A DNA stretch of 64,000 bases from Axinella damicornis (lineage: Eukaryota > Porifera > Demospongiae > Axinellida > Axinellidae): NCBI GenBank assembly GCA_963931865.1, contig OZ007509.1, positions 4,942,947 to 5,006,946 on the forward strand, read 5' to 3'. Both the position numbers and the translations under genes were made by a program. How positions within the stretch are numbered: the stretch's first letter is position 1; each line of letters begins with the position of its first letter. Positions 12,216 to 23,253 of this stretch are shown piece after piece. The notes under the pieces are model-generated. The model ran no database searches. It saw only the letters and a list, made by a program, of their open reading frames with translations, and had not been told where the DNA came from.

Positions 12216-15200
12216 ATGGACTCGATCCTGAGGCCGTCAGACAGAGACAACCACCCCTCACTGGACGTTGACGTCAGTAAAATTATATTTAGAGACAATA
12301 GAGTGTGTGTATAAACTTGCAGCGTGGAAGTAAGGTCCAGACCCTTTTTGGGTCGCATGAGTATACCAAGAAGTCTAAATGGCATGTATACACACAATGC
12401 ACAGAGTGAAGAGTAAACTTTGTTACTGCAGCAATAACCAGAATCAATACTTTCCCGTGACACAGCTCCACAAGTCTGCTGTGGAGGCATGGGAACACAT
12501 TCGTGAACTGGACGAGGGAGAGAACTGGGCCGAGAGGAATAGAGTAGTTTCCAAGTCGGACCATCTCCTGTACAGCAAGTGTGCACAGGTGAGGGAATTG
12601 GGGGGGGGGGGGGGGGGGGGGGGGTTACTGGTTAGCCTCGTTCTCAGCCAATTACTGAGCGCCTGGGAATGAGGCTAGTTACTGGGATGGTCATCACAGC
12701 TATGTAATTCCAGGGTGCCATGAGACTTCTCTGCTCTAAGCCTACAAGTTATGTTGTCCTTTATGTCTTGTAGGAGTCTGTGGGTGAACTTCTGGACGGC
12801 CTACCAATCTTGTAAGTAATCTCTGAAGGGGAAGAGGGAGGGGACCGGAATGAATCCAAAACTGGAATAGGAGCAGCTGTGAAATTGTGCCCTCCCTCGT
12901 ACCCAGCGGTATGGAGCAGCCTGATAAGCCCGCCTCACCGGTGAGGGTGGAGCAGGAGTGGGAGGAGAGGAGGGAGCAAGCAGAGGACGTGGGAGGGAAC
13001 TATCAGTACATGAACCAATTCTCAGACCAGGACTTCCAGACCACCGGTACCACACTGTGTGCATACAGATAATATGTGATGGCTCTAATACAGTATGTGC
13101 GCTCCCTTGGCAGCTGCACAGTTGGATGTGGACTATCTGGAACAGATGAGTTCCTCCACTTCGAATGAGGTCAGCACAACCGAGTACTAGGGCAGTAGGT
13201 ACAACAGCACCTCTGTAGTGACCACCTGTAGCTACATGTATACCCAGTAGTAGTGCACAAGAGTACGTGAAGTGATGTACTGTACAATAACTAGCAGCTG
13301 CTCAGTTGGCTAGTGTCTGTATTTTGTTGAGCTGAACTTGTAACACATATCTTGCATGTTGTGCACACGCCCACCATGTCCCATTATGTGTAATGCACAA
13401 CATAGCCCATTGCTCTAGCACGCCAGAGCCTGTACGTGAAATTTGATCCTCTTGTGGGCGGGGCCTCTCCCAAGCAGAGTGCTCACATGGGCATTCCATC
13501 AGCCGTGATGGTTGGAAGGACTCCAAGGTGAGGGAAGGGTCAAGTGAATTTATTTTAAAGCTGAGTACATTCTCCACTGTCCTGCAGCAACGATCTTCTG
13601 ATGCTGGACACACCTCCCCATGTTGACTCCAGCTCCACTGGCAGCAGATCACATGACCTGCTCGCCATCAGCCCGGGCAGTGGGTGGGTGGGGCAGAGAG
13701 GAAGCAGCCGGAAAGCGGAGGTGGGTGGGTGTGCGTGTGGAGGTGGGTGCGTGTGTGATGTGTGGAGGTGGATAGGTGGGGGGGTCTCTGCTGGGTAGTA
13801 GGTGTGCTGTAGACTAACTAATTCCCAGCCCACAATTGTTTCGAATGATGTAATTGTTCAACAAAGGAGCAACAGACTGCTGACATCAGCATGATGGTAC
13901 AATGTAGCTTCGTTCCCAGGCCCGCGCCATTTTCAGTTACACGAAGAATGCAGAGGGCCTGGTATTTTTCCTAACTTGTGCAACATCAGGGGTAGAAAGG
14001 AATTAATTGAATGTGGGTGCACTGGGGCTCAGAACAGCAAGGAGAGCTAAAGTTAGCCTCATACCCAGTCCCACGCCCAGCTTTTCGTCACTTGCAGTAA
14101 AGCGATGAAAAGCTGGGCGTGGGACTGGGAACGAGGCTAAGCTAAGGTACGGTACCAGGTAACCTACCACACATATCTAGCTAGCGGGGGGGGGGGGGGG
14201 GTGACTGTCATACACACCAACCATTGAACATGTGGTTGGTTGAGCAATACATGAATCTTCGCTCTTTCACCCAAAATAGAGTTGTCAATTACGTAATGCT
14301 CACGGGAGGAAAGATACCAGGCGGCTCTCTCTGCTTTTCTGTACTGTGAGCGACAAAAAGCTGGGCGGGGCCTGCGAACAATGTAGTCCCCTCTGATATC
14401 TGCCTGTTAACAAGTGATTGGCAGCTTTCTTGTAGGCAGCATTCTTGTGGGTAACCACGCTGTTGACAGCGTCATCGACACAATTCCATGCCCCAAGAAA
14501 TCCTGATTGAGCATGCGTAAACAGCTTAACAAGTTGATGTTTACGTGACAACATTTTACTTCCATGTGATCGTGAGGTCAAAAGTTACATTGAAGTGGGG
14601 AATCGTTTACATGCCAGACTGCCATGCTGGGAATGAGTCTAGGGGTGACATTGCTGTTGTTGTTCTCTCATACAGGCATTCACTCCACAGTCCGTGGAGG
14701 CCTCTCCCAGGTTAAACTCCACACTGCTAGACAGTAGTCCCCACCTTGCCACCCCTCCCCACCACACCCCCTCACACCACACCACATACACAACTCCCAA
14801 CCCCGAGACTGGCAACCTCATTAAAGTGAGTAACCCACTGCACCTAGTAAACTACATGAGCCATACATAACTTGTGAAGTCTATGGACCCTCCAAATCTG
14901 GTGCTCAAAAGCTTTTTCAATCTTCTTTGTAGGTGATTTTATGTACCCCTGAACTCTTTTCCATCACGCATAAATGCATGGAATTAGCGTCCTTACATAC
15001 TATGGCTTCTCACTTGAACAGTGAGTATAACCAGTAACTGCCGGGGGCACTCTTCCGAATTTTGTGGGACACTACGCACCCTAGGCAATGTTAAAGTTGT
15101 GTGCAGATGCGCTGTGGGGGAGAGATTTCAACAAACTTGGGTCTCAAAAAGTTCAACTTACCATGTTCCCTGGAGTTTTCAAGCTCCAAACTTCACGCAA

Positions 15201-16974
15201 GTGCCCTCACAGCCATCCTGTACAGATTTGCAACTCTAACCGGAAGCTTTCACGTTGATCAAGGATAGTGCCTAGTCCCTCAGCAGTAATATGGTGATCA
15301 CATAAGATGCAGAAGTAGTGTAAAGTAGTGTTCTTCCTCCTGAAGGTTCTAAAGTTTGCGGAGGAGGATGTAGTACATCTCGTGGAGGCTGCCAGACAGG
15401 AAGAGAGAATAAAGGTTTGGGTTTGAATGTTGCACAGTTGTGTGTGAGCATGTGGGTGATTGTGTGTGTGTGTGTGTGTATGAGACTATGTTCACATTTG
15501 ACTGTTGTTACACATGGCCGTCAACAGTTTGATGCAGAAATAGCCGTGCTGAAAGAAGAGCTATCTCGCAAGGAAACCAGTGGTCAGAAGCGTGTGGACC
15601 GAGCACAGAGGGAAGTGCAAGGCATGCGGGCAGAGATGATGATGCATGTCAGCGATAAGGCTAAGCTGGAGGAGGAGGTGGAGAGATGGAGGTGAGGAGG
15701 GAGGAGGAGCAAGGAGGGGGGCTTGTCAGAGTGATGTAGGTTCATTGTACTCTTTCAGGCAGCTGGTGGAATGTCATGAGGACACTGAGACAAAGCTGTG
15801 CGGTAAGGGAGGGAGGGAGTGCGGTGTGGGAGGAGTGTGGTGAGAGAGGGGTGTGGTGAGCAATGATGCTGTGAGCAAGTGTGTGGTGAGTGAAGGCTGT
15901 ACACATTGTGCTAGCCTCATCTCGAGTGGGCGGGGCTGGGTGCAAGGCTAACATAGTGTGCTTTATAGTGGCAGGAAAAGCACACAGCCATATTGGACAA
16001 CCTTCACTATGCACATGCATGTAGATCGCTATGAGGAGCTCAAGGGGGAGGTCAGCAAGCTGGAGCAGCAGAGAGACCAGACACTGGCTGATTTTGAGTC
16101 CCTTGAGAAGTCATTTGCTGACCTACATCAGAGATACCTCAAGCTGAAGTCAACAGCACAGACCCTCCAGAAGGTTGGGAGGTCTTCTGCCATTGATCTC
16201 ATTGTACGAGGTCACTCTTGACGAGGTTGATGCTGTTTCAATGCTCTCATGTGCGCAGAATGAAGCCAAGCTGAAGGGCTGCGTATCAGAGCTGGAAGGG
16301 CTCAATCAGGCAGCTGAGGAGCGATTTCAGACCTTGCAACAAGAAGTTCAAGAGAAACTAGCAGAGTGAGTTGGGTACTACGTGTACATTAGACGGAGTA
16401 AGAATTGGGGCAAAGATTGAAGCTAGTACTGTGCTAGGTATCTTGGGCTAGGCAACAGATACAAACTGGAGTTTGCACAGTTGTGATCTGCATGAATGGA
16501 ACACTCAAATCTTATCTGTATTGAATTTTTTGACCCACAAGTCTTGAAAACCATGCTTTGGTCGAGTGCGGTTTGGAAAACAAATGTGACCAACATTAAC
16601 AACCCCTTGTAGATGAAAGCTCCTTTATGCTGATACCTAGGACAGTAAATGCTGTTCAGCTTTGCATCCATGGAGTTTGTAATGCACTGACTTTGCACTC
16701 CTCATGCATCTGCACACAGAGCGAACCAGACGTACGACTCACTGCGCAAGGAGCACGCATCGGACGTGGCTGTCACAAAGGCCAATGTGAAGAAGCTACA
16801 GCTCCAGGTGGCCAGCCTTCAGAAGGCCCTGGAGGGAAAGGTACAAGTTTGTGTGCTGAGAAGCGCAAGGGTAGGAATCGTATTCACGTATTCACTCACC
16901 CACAGAATCAGGAGAAGGAAGAGTTGGCCCAAATTTGTGACGATCTGATGAAGGAACTTGGAAACAGAAACTGA
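12216..16974 (+). CDS. TACC: TACC-family (transforming acidic coiled-coil) protein
   Basis: TACC proteins bind spindle poles and microtubule plus ends with ch-TOG/XMAP215 through a C-terminal coiled coil. Exons: 12216-12276, 12323-12329 (tentative), 12432-12588, 12774-12811, 12907-13046, 13114-13169, 13427-13527, 13588-13720, 14676-14825, 15346-15414, 15528-15691, 15759-15802, 16025-16173, 16259-16365, 16720-16840 and 16906-16974. Phase closes at every junction, giving 521 residues. The segment SLYVKFDPL (154-162) matches the motif upstream of the TACC domain. Residues 282-521 form a continuous coiled coil, including EKSFADLHQRY and, at the C-terminus, EELAQICDDLM, both family hallmarks. The middle is Ser/Pro-rich, as in other TACCs. 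The first two exons are the least certain part. Confidence 0.93.
12600..12624 (+). repeat. Poly-G run just after a donor site
   Basis: About 25 consecutive G residues begin 12 bases after the donor of the TACC exon ending at 12588. Confidence 0.95.
12633..12677. mobile_element. Minimal foldback MITE, 45 bp
   Basis: TAGCCTCG and CGAGGCTA-type ends with almost no internal sequence. Flanks GTTACTGGT and GTTACTGGG form a 9-bp target duplication with one mismatch. In a TACC intron. Confidence 0.82.
14054..14139. mobile_element. Foldback MITE in a TACC intron
   Basis: Arms TAGCCTCATACCCAGTCCCA and complement, with AGCTTTTCGTCACTTGCAGT near the centre. Flanks AGCTAAAGT and AGCTAAGGT form a 9-bp target duplication with one mismatch. 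Confidence 0.85.
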
Positions 16975-17172
16975 CTGTTGATGCTCCAGTGTTTGTGATC
17001 CTCTGTGGTATAATGTGGTGTATACTTGTACATAGTACCCCATACTTCCATGTCTGTGTCCCATAGCGATGTATATGTACGGTGTCTATATAATTAATTG
17101 GCCAGGAATCGATATGACGTCATAATTGCAGTACTCTCGATCTATCTATTATCTCCAAGCTCCATGAATTCG

Positions 17173-17250
17173 TAGTCTCGCAAGCCAGCCTCTTTTTCTA
17201 CGAAGGGGCGCGCGCCCCCTCGTAGAAAAAGAGGCTGGCTTGCGAGACTA
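17173..17250. mobile_element. Near-perfect 78-bp palindrome abutting a start codon
   Basis: Arms TAGTCTCGCAAGCCAGCC and complement around a GGCGCGCGCC core. It is bounded by a perfect 9-bp duplication ATGAATTCG (17164-17172 and 17251-17259). The right copy ends at the base before ATG 17260 of the next gene, so the hairpin would lie in its 5' UTR or promoter. Confidence 0.93.
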
Positions 17251-17259
17251 ATGAATTCG

Positions 17260-18658
17260 ATGGCGGACGAGGAGGATGGTACGGTACAGGTGAAGTCACG
17301 GTATGGAAGCGACTTAAGACGATTCACCGTGCGAAGAAACCTGGACGACTACCAGGTATACGCGGATCTATGATGTAAAACTAGTGGTAAATTACAATAA
17401 TCTATGTGTACAACGCTTTGTTACGCCCCCCAGTCTTTCCTCCGCCTTGTTCTGGATGCCCATCACCTCCCTTCCCGGGCAGACGTCGCCCTCTTCTTCC
17501 ATCACCCCTCATCCCCTTCAGATGTGCTCCCAATCAAAGACGGCCCCTCCCTCTCCAGAGCACTCCTCACCGTCACTTCCCCACCGCTCAGAGTTGAGGT
17601 CCACCTCAGGAGTGGGCTGTGGGAAAGAGAGGTCAGCGTGCAATGAACATCGAACTAGCAGCTGTGTGGATATGTATGAGCACATGAAGCAGTGTAGCAT
17701 ATACATAGTCCTGCACGCGTGCCAGACGTTCATGGGTCCGCGAGGCTATTGTGTACAGAGCTTTGCCTTCTTCCTTCCATCCACGTGCATGGTCCCACCG
17801 TCCGGTTTCTAGCTGCTTGCAGTATGCAGAAATGGAAGATGGCCAAGTATCACATGATTAAGGTCAATGTTTGCCTCGGTAGTGGGTCGGCCCCATTCTG
17901 TTCCACAGTGTGATCACTCAGTATTGGCACATGGAGGGAGGGTCTGGAGACTTTGGACCAATATACTACGTGACCCTCCGGTGTCATGCATAAAGTATGC
18001 AGATGTCACACCCACACCTTTGGCGGCTCGATACGCCCTTGGTTGTATTCAGGACACCTCTGTTTTGCATACTGCAAGCAATCAAACCTGGACGGCAGGA
18101 ATCCTGAAAACAAGGCTAGTGTGTGCATCCAGTAGTATAGGCATGTCTGGTCCTCTCCATACAAACACACACGCAGAGCAGTGGTGAAGAAGAAGACCTC
18201 AATAGCTCGGGTAGTGAAAGCTCCCTATCCGACTCCCCTCCCCACTCCCCAGCTCCCCCCTCCCCCCGTCCTTCCCCTCCTCCCTCCTCCTCTCCTCCCT
18301 CCTCCCCTCCTCACCCCTCCAGCAGTGGCAAGGAATGTGTTGGGGACACAGCACGCCTAGGGGACTGGACCCCACCCAGCCTGCCTCCTCACCCCATCCT
18401 GTCAATGCTAGCTAAAGCCAAGGAGGAAGGTCTGTACAAAGCAGCCCATTCCAGTATCTCAGGTGTGGTATACCGGTAGCATCCTGTACCATCCTACACG
18501 CATGCACTTCCTGCCCAGCTGCTCTACCCACCCAACTGCAGTCCCTCAGCCTGCATGACAGTAACTCACAGTCTCCGTTGGTGAACAGTGTACATGACGA
18601 CCAGGAAGAGGACAGTACGTTCCACTTACATCACTATGAGAGATTTTACGTTCCTGTC

Positions 18659-18717
<59 letters not shown>

Positions 18718-20462
18718 CACACACACAACGCACACAACAAACACACACACTTGCACAGGATTTCCGTATGTGATTGAGATTTACAACTTTGATCCTAGTC
18801 TTACGACCCGAGATATTATCCGAGAGATGCACAAGAAATATAGGTATGACATTAGCCTCAATGCACTGCAAGCGGATGGTCCGTGTAATGGACAAGCATG
18901 CACTGCTAGTGGCATGTCCGTGTAATGGACAAGCACGCACTGCTAGTGGCATGTCCGTGTAATGGACAAGCACGCACTGCTAGTCTGTGTAATGGACAAG
19001 CACACACTGCTAGTGGCCTGTCTGTGTAATGGACAAGCATGCACTGCTAGTGGCATGTCCGTGTAATGGACAAGCACGCACTGCCAGTGACATGTCCGTG
19101 TAATGGACAAGCACGCACTGCTAGTCTGTGTAATGGACAAGCACACACTGCTAGTGGCCTGTCTGTGTAATGGACAAGCATGCACTGCTAGTGGCATGTC
19201 TGTGTAGTGGACAAGCACGCACTGCTAGTGGCATGTCCGTGTAATGGACAAGCACGCACTGCTAGTCTGTGTAATGGACAAGCACACACTGCTAGTGGCC
19301 TGTCTGTGTAATGGACAAGCATGCACTGCTAGTGGCATGTCCGTGTAATGGACAAGCACGCACTGCCAGTGGCATGTCCGTGTAATGGACAAGCACACAC
19401 TGCTAGTCTGTGTAATGGACAAGCACGCACTGCTAGTGGCATGTCTGTGTAATGGACAAGCACGCACTGCTAGTGGCATGTCCGTGTAATGGACAAGCAC
19501 GCACTGCTAGTCTGTGTAATGGACAAGCACACACTGCTAGTGGCCTGTCTGTGTAATGGACAAGCACGCACTGCTAGTCTGTGTAATGGACAAGCACGCA
19601 CTGCTAGTGGCATGTCCGTGTAATGGACAAGCATGCACTGCTAGTGGCATGTCTGTGTAATGGACAAGCACGCACTGCTAATGGCATGTCCGTGTAATGG
19701 ACAAGCACGCACTGCTAGTCTGTGTAATGGACAAGCACGCACTGCTAGTGGCATGTCCATGTAATGGACAAGCACGCACTGCCAGTGGCATGTCCGTGTA
19801 ATGGACAAGCACGCACTGCTAGTCTGTGTAATGGACAAGCACGCACTGCTACTGGCATGTCCGTGTAATGGACAAGCATGCACTGCTAGTGCCATGTCTG
19901 TGTAATGGACAAGCACGCACTGCTAGTGGCATGTCCGTGTAATGGACAAGCACGCACTGCTAGTCTGTGTAATGGACAAGCACGCACTGCTAGTGGCATG
20001 TCCATGTAATGGACAAGCACGCACTGCCAGTGGCATGTCCGTGTAATGGACAAGCACGCACTGCTAGTCTGTGTAATGGACAAGCACGCACTGCTACTGG
20101 CATGTCCGTGTAATGGACAAGCATGCACTGCTAGTGCCATGTCTGTGTAATGGACAAGCACGCACTGCTAGTGGCATGTCCGTGTAATGAACAAGCACGC
20201 ACTGCTAGTGGCATGTCTGTGTAATGGACAAGCACGCACTGCTAGTCTGTGTAATGGACAAGCACACACTGCTAGTGGCATGTCCGTGTAATGGACAAGC
20301 ATGCACTGCTAGTGCCATGTCTGTGTAATGGACAAGCACGCACTGCTACTGGCATGTCTGTGTAATGGTGTAATGGACAACATGCACTGCTAGTGGCATG
20401 TCCGTGTAATTGTGGAACTATTACCCCCCCCCCCCCCATGTCCGTGTAATTGTGGAACTATT

Positions 20463-20509
<47 letters not shown>

Positions 20510-22094
20510 ACACACACAATACAGTCAGAAGGAGTTTCGGCTGAAGTGGGTGGATGACACACACGCGCTGGGTATATTTGGTAACAGTAAACAAGGTATG
20601 TTCATAGCAGCAGTCACAGTTGACACTGTTAGAGGAAGGTGTTGAATAGGACCTTCTAGCCTCAATATTTTATGCCCCCCACGCACCTGCACATGCACGC
20701 ACACACACATACACTCACACACACACATACACACACACACACGTACATAGCCTGGCTATCTGCAAATGCCCCTTACCAGCAGTTCAAGACCAGGCTACTC
20801 AGAGATGGCACAGAGCAATCACAGTCCATTGCTAGCAAACTTGCAGGTATATACGAGCAATAGGCAGTAGGGTTCATCATGTTGGTGTCTCCATGGTAAC
20901 AGGTCACTGTCATAGGTGGTGCCTTTATTTGTGTTCTCTTCTTTCTCTTCTTCCATTACACTGATGTTGTAACATTGTGTAGATTACATTACTGGGCAAC
21001 ATTTTTATTGTCCTCATGAGGGGCTACTAAAAACAGTACTTTTAATCAAGTGACAACCACACTCCCGGTACCACACACACTGGCAGTACCATAGGCAAGC
21101 TCACCTTTCAGAATGATGTGTCAGGTCTTTTACTGCATACTGCAAGTGATCAAATACTGGCAGTGGGAATGAGGCAAGGCTGGCCTGGGAATGAGGCTCA
21201 CCTTCCTTCAGCAGACTCTGATTGTATCCACTGTACATGCAGCTAGCCTTAATTGTTCCCAAGAAACTTGTAGTTGGCTAACTTACGACTCACCCCATGA
21301 TGTCAGAGTGAGGAATGGTGGCTGACAGGAAGACAACAGCACTAATTACTCCACCACCAAGTTGACATATACATTCTAGTAAGCCTCATTCCCAAGCCAG
21401 CCTAGCCTCATTCCCAAGCCAGCCTAGCCTCATTCCCAGGTCATTCCCACTGCCAGTATTTGGTCACTTGCAGTATGCAAATACGCTGGTATGTTACCTG
21501 GTGCCTTCGCTCTTCTTGCTGTTCTGAGCCCTCATACACCCATGTTCATTTCAAGTCTTTCTACCATCTTTCTCTATCCTTGACACCATGCACTCATGTG
21601 ATATAAAACTTAACTCTCTCCCGCCTAACCACACTGCAAATGACGGAACGCTGGGTGGGGCCTAGCTGGGAACGAGGCTACTTTTTAGTCAGTAGTGATC
21701 ATGATGGTGTAGTCAATTTCTGCAGTCACCTTCCCTGTGAACTGATCGAGGTTCACCTTTTGTAGAACATCTTTCCCCTATAGTTCAGTTCTAAAATATG
21801 CCTCACACACACAGAGGAGTTACGTCCTCGTGGCAGTGCTCCTCGACCCAAGACCACAGCAGTGGTTGCAAGGAGGCTAGTGGCAAGTGCTCTAGGTGTT
21901 CGACTGTCCCGTGAGCAGAGAGAGAGAGAAAGAGTGCAGAGAAAGGAGCTTCAAGTGGCCAGAGGTAAGGAAGGAGTGATTGAATGTGCATGGGGTGAGA
22001 ACATGTTTCAGAGGGTCAAGGCTCATTCAGGTAATTCCCTTCATTCTCCAATGCAGATCAGAAGAGATCTGGTGACATGAATGTGGTGCAGTGA
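17260..22094 (+). CDS. PB1 domain joined to R3HCC1/R3HCC1L-like C-terminal region
   Basis: Exons 17260-17355, 17434-17631, 18177-18467, 18542-18614, 18759-18843, 20525-20595, 20751-20846, 21815-21964 and 22057-22094 join in phase to 365 residues. Residues 8-95 resemble the PB1 domain of the polarity protein Par-6, with VQVKSRYGSDLRRF at its start. Residues 99-195 are Ser/Pro-rich and acidic. Residues 220-303 (YVIEIYNFD, then FRLKWVDDTHALGIF) match the RRM-like fold of R3HCC1/R3HCC1L. Residues 304-365 match its basic tail, with ARRLVASALGVRLSREQRE. No CRIB or PDZ domain follows the PB1, and no R3H domain is seen. Either this is one fused gene or two genes lie head to tail; the phase match at 17631/18177 favours one. 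Confidence 0.78.
18663..18745 (+). repeat. (AC)n microsatellite upstream of an acceptor
   Basis: AC dinucleotide run, then ACACAAC-type variants, ending just before the acceptor of the exon at 18759. Confidence 0.95.
18872..20411 (+). repeat. 1.5-kb minisatellite in the PB1/R3HCC1-like gene
   Basis: Units are built on GTGTAATGGACAAGCACGCA with CTGCTAGTGGCATGTCC, in long (about 42 bp) and short (about 33 bp) forms. They alternate in higher-order blocks; a block of about 245 bp recurs near 19641 and 19886. The repeat stays open in several minus-strand frames but lies wholly inside the intron between exons 18843 and 20525. Confidence 0.95.
20430..20518 (+). repeat. Poly-C runs and (AC)n before an acceptor
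   Basis: Two copies of CCGTGTAATTGTGGAACTAT, each followed by a C run, then an AC repeat. The tract ends at the acceptor of the exon at 20525. Confidence 0.93.
21380..21680. mobile_element. Composite of TAGCCTC-type element ends
   Basis: Three successive left ends (AGCCTCATTCCCAAGCCAGC twice, then AGCCTCATTCCCAGG), the family's CACTTGCAGTATGCAAAT core, and one right end CTGGGAACGAGGCTA at 21680. Likely nested or rearranged copies. Confidence 0.7.
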
Positions 22095-22417
22095 CACGAA
22101 CTATATCACCAAATCAGTTCGGAAATCAACTCCATCAGTCATGACAGTGAATGCAGTGTAGCTGGTGCATGTTGACTGTATGTCCAAGCCACCACTTTTA
22201 CGTCTTCATACATCCAACGTATTCAAACTCATTTGTAAGCACATTATGTACATGTTCTGTAATAAGTCCTAACTGTACAAAAAGAGCAGTTTCAAAATCG
22301 CATTTTTAAATAAAAGCATATCTGTTCATTTGACCTTGACCCGAAAGTTTAGGAGGTGGACTCATCATTCGGTGGTCCTCCTCCCTGTAGCTGCACTGTT
22401 ACTGGTGGTGGTGGTGG

Positions 22418-22520
22418 CTGTGCGAGGGTGAGGGTGAGGGTGAGGGTGTGAGTGGGTGGGTGGGTGGGTGTGAGGGTGAGGGTGTGAGTGGGTGGGTGTG
22501 AGTGGGTGGGTGGATGGGAA
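22418..22520 (+). repeat. GGGTGA / GGGTGT G-rich repeat
   Basis: Short GTGAGGGTGAGG and GGGTGGGTGG arrays downstream of the PB1/R3HCC1-like stop codon. G-quadruplex potential; superficially telomere-like but interstitial. Confidence 0.85.
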
Positions 22521-22565
22521 GATGGAAGGGCAAGGGATACTCATTGCTTAATGATCTCAGGAGGT

Positions 22566-22890
22566 TCAAAACCTCGTAACAACTGCAGTGTACCCCACAG
22601 GAAATACTACCTGTATGTACGGGACTGGATGGGCACCGTCATCGTAAAAGTTACTCTGTCCACTCGTCATTTTGAGTCTGTGGTGGGAACACTTGGCGAC
22701 GGTTTCAAGCTTTTTCTGCAATGACACTGGAAACACAGTGGTTTCCACCATGGAGTCGAACGGCAAGATCACGGACTTAAACGGCAAGCGGATGGTGCGA
22801 TCACAAAACAACTTTGTCGATGACAATACCCGTCCGGTCCCGTACTTACAAGTAGTTTTTCCTGCGTTAACTCGGCTGCAATAGGCCGAT
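22566..22890. mobile_element. Degenerate foldback element, about 325 bp
   Basis: Two arms of about 130 bp match in inverse orientation, for example ACTACCTGTATGTACGGGAC near 22606 against ACTACTTGTAAGTACGGGAC read on the minus strand near 22850. Open frames on both strands follow from this symmetry. Ends not resolved. Confidence 0.7.
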
Positions 22891-22986
22891 ACCAATGTGT
22901 GATAGGTATATACTAAATATGCCCTTGAAATTCTTCACAAATTTTGCAACAAGCCTCACTTTCACCAACAACTACACCCACTGGCC

Positions 22987-23095
22987 TAGATTTGTTCCCA
23001 GGCTCCTCCCCAGCTTTTTTATAACATACTGTACGCGTAAACCGGGTACAGTATACATGCAACAAAAGCTGGGGAGGAGCTTGGGAACAAGGCTA
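22987..23095. mobile_element. Foldback MITE, 109 bp
   Basis: Arms run from TAGATTTGTTCCCAGGCTCC to its near-complement ending AACAAGGCTA, with AGCTTTTTTA and ACAAAAGCT toward the centre. No clean target duplication. Confidence 0.75.
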
Positions 23096-23253
23096 GCCTG
23101 GCCATGGTTGATTGCTCCAGCATGTGCTCACTGCTCTAGTGTCATAGGGCAAATTAAATTATCAGTACCACAGAATTCCAATAACCGATACCCGATACCT
23201 CAGCACTGGGACTAATAACAATACCAGCATTGGTGGAATCCTATCAGAAACCA

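Noticed and set aside
18943..20161. Repeated 91-codon minus-strand frames with LVHYTDMPLAV-type units
   Set aside because: Produced by the intronic minisatellite; units of 33 and 42 bp are multiples of three, so frames stay open by arithmetic.
22418..22520. Telomere-like GGGTGA repeats
   Set aside because: Short, mixed with GGGTGGGTGG, and flanked by unique sequence; not a chromosome end.
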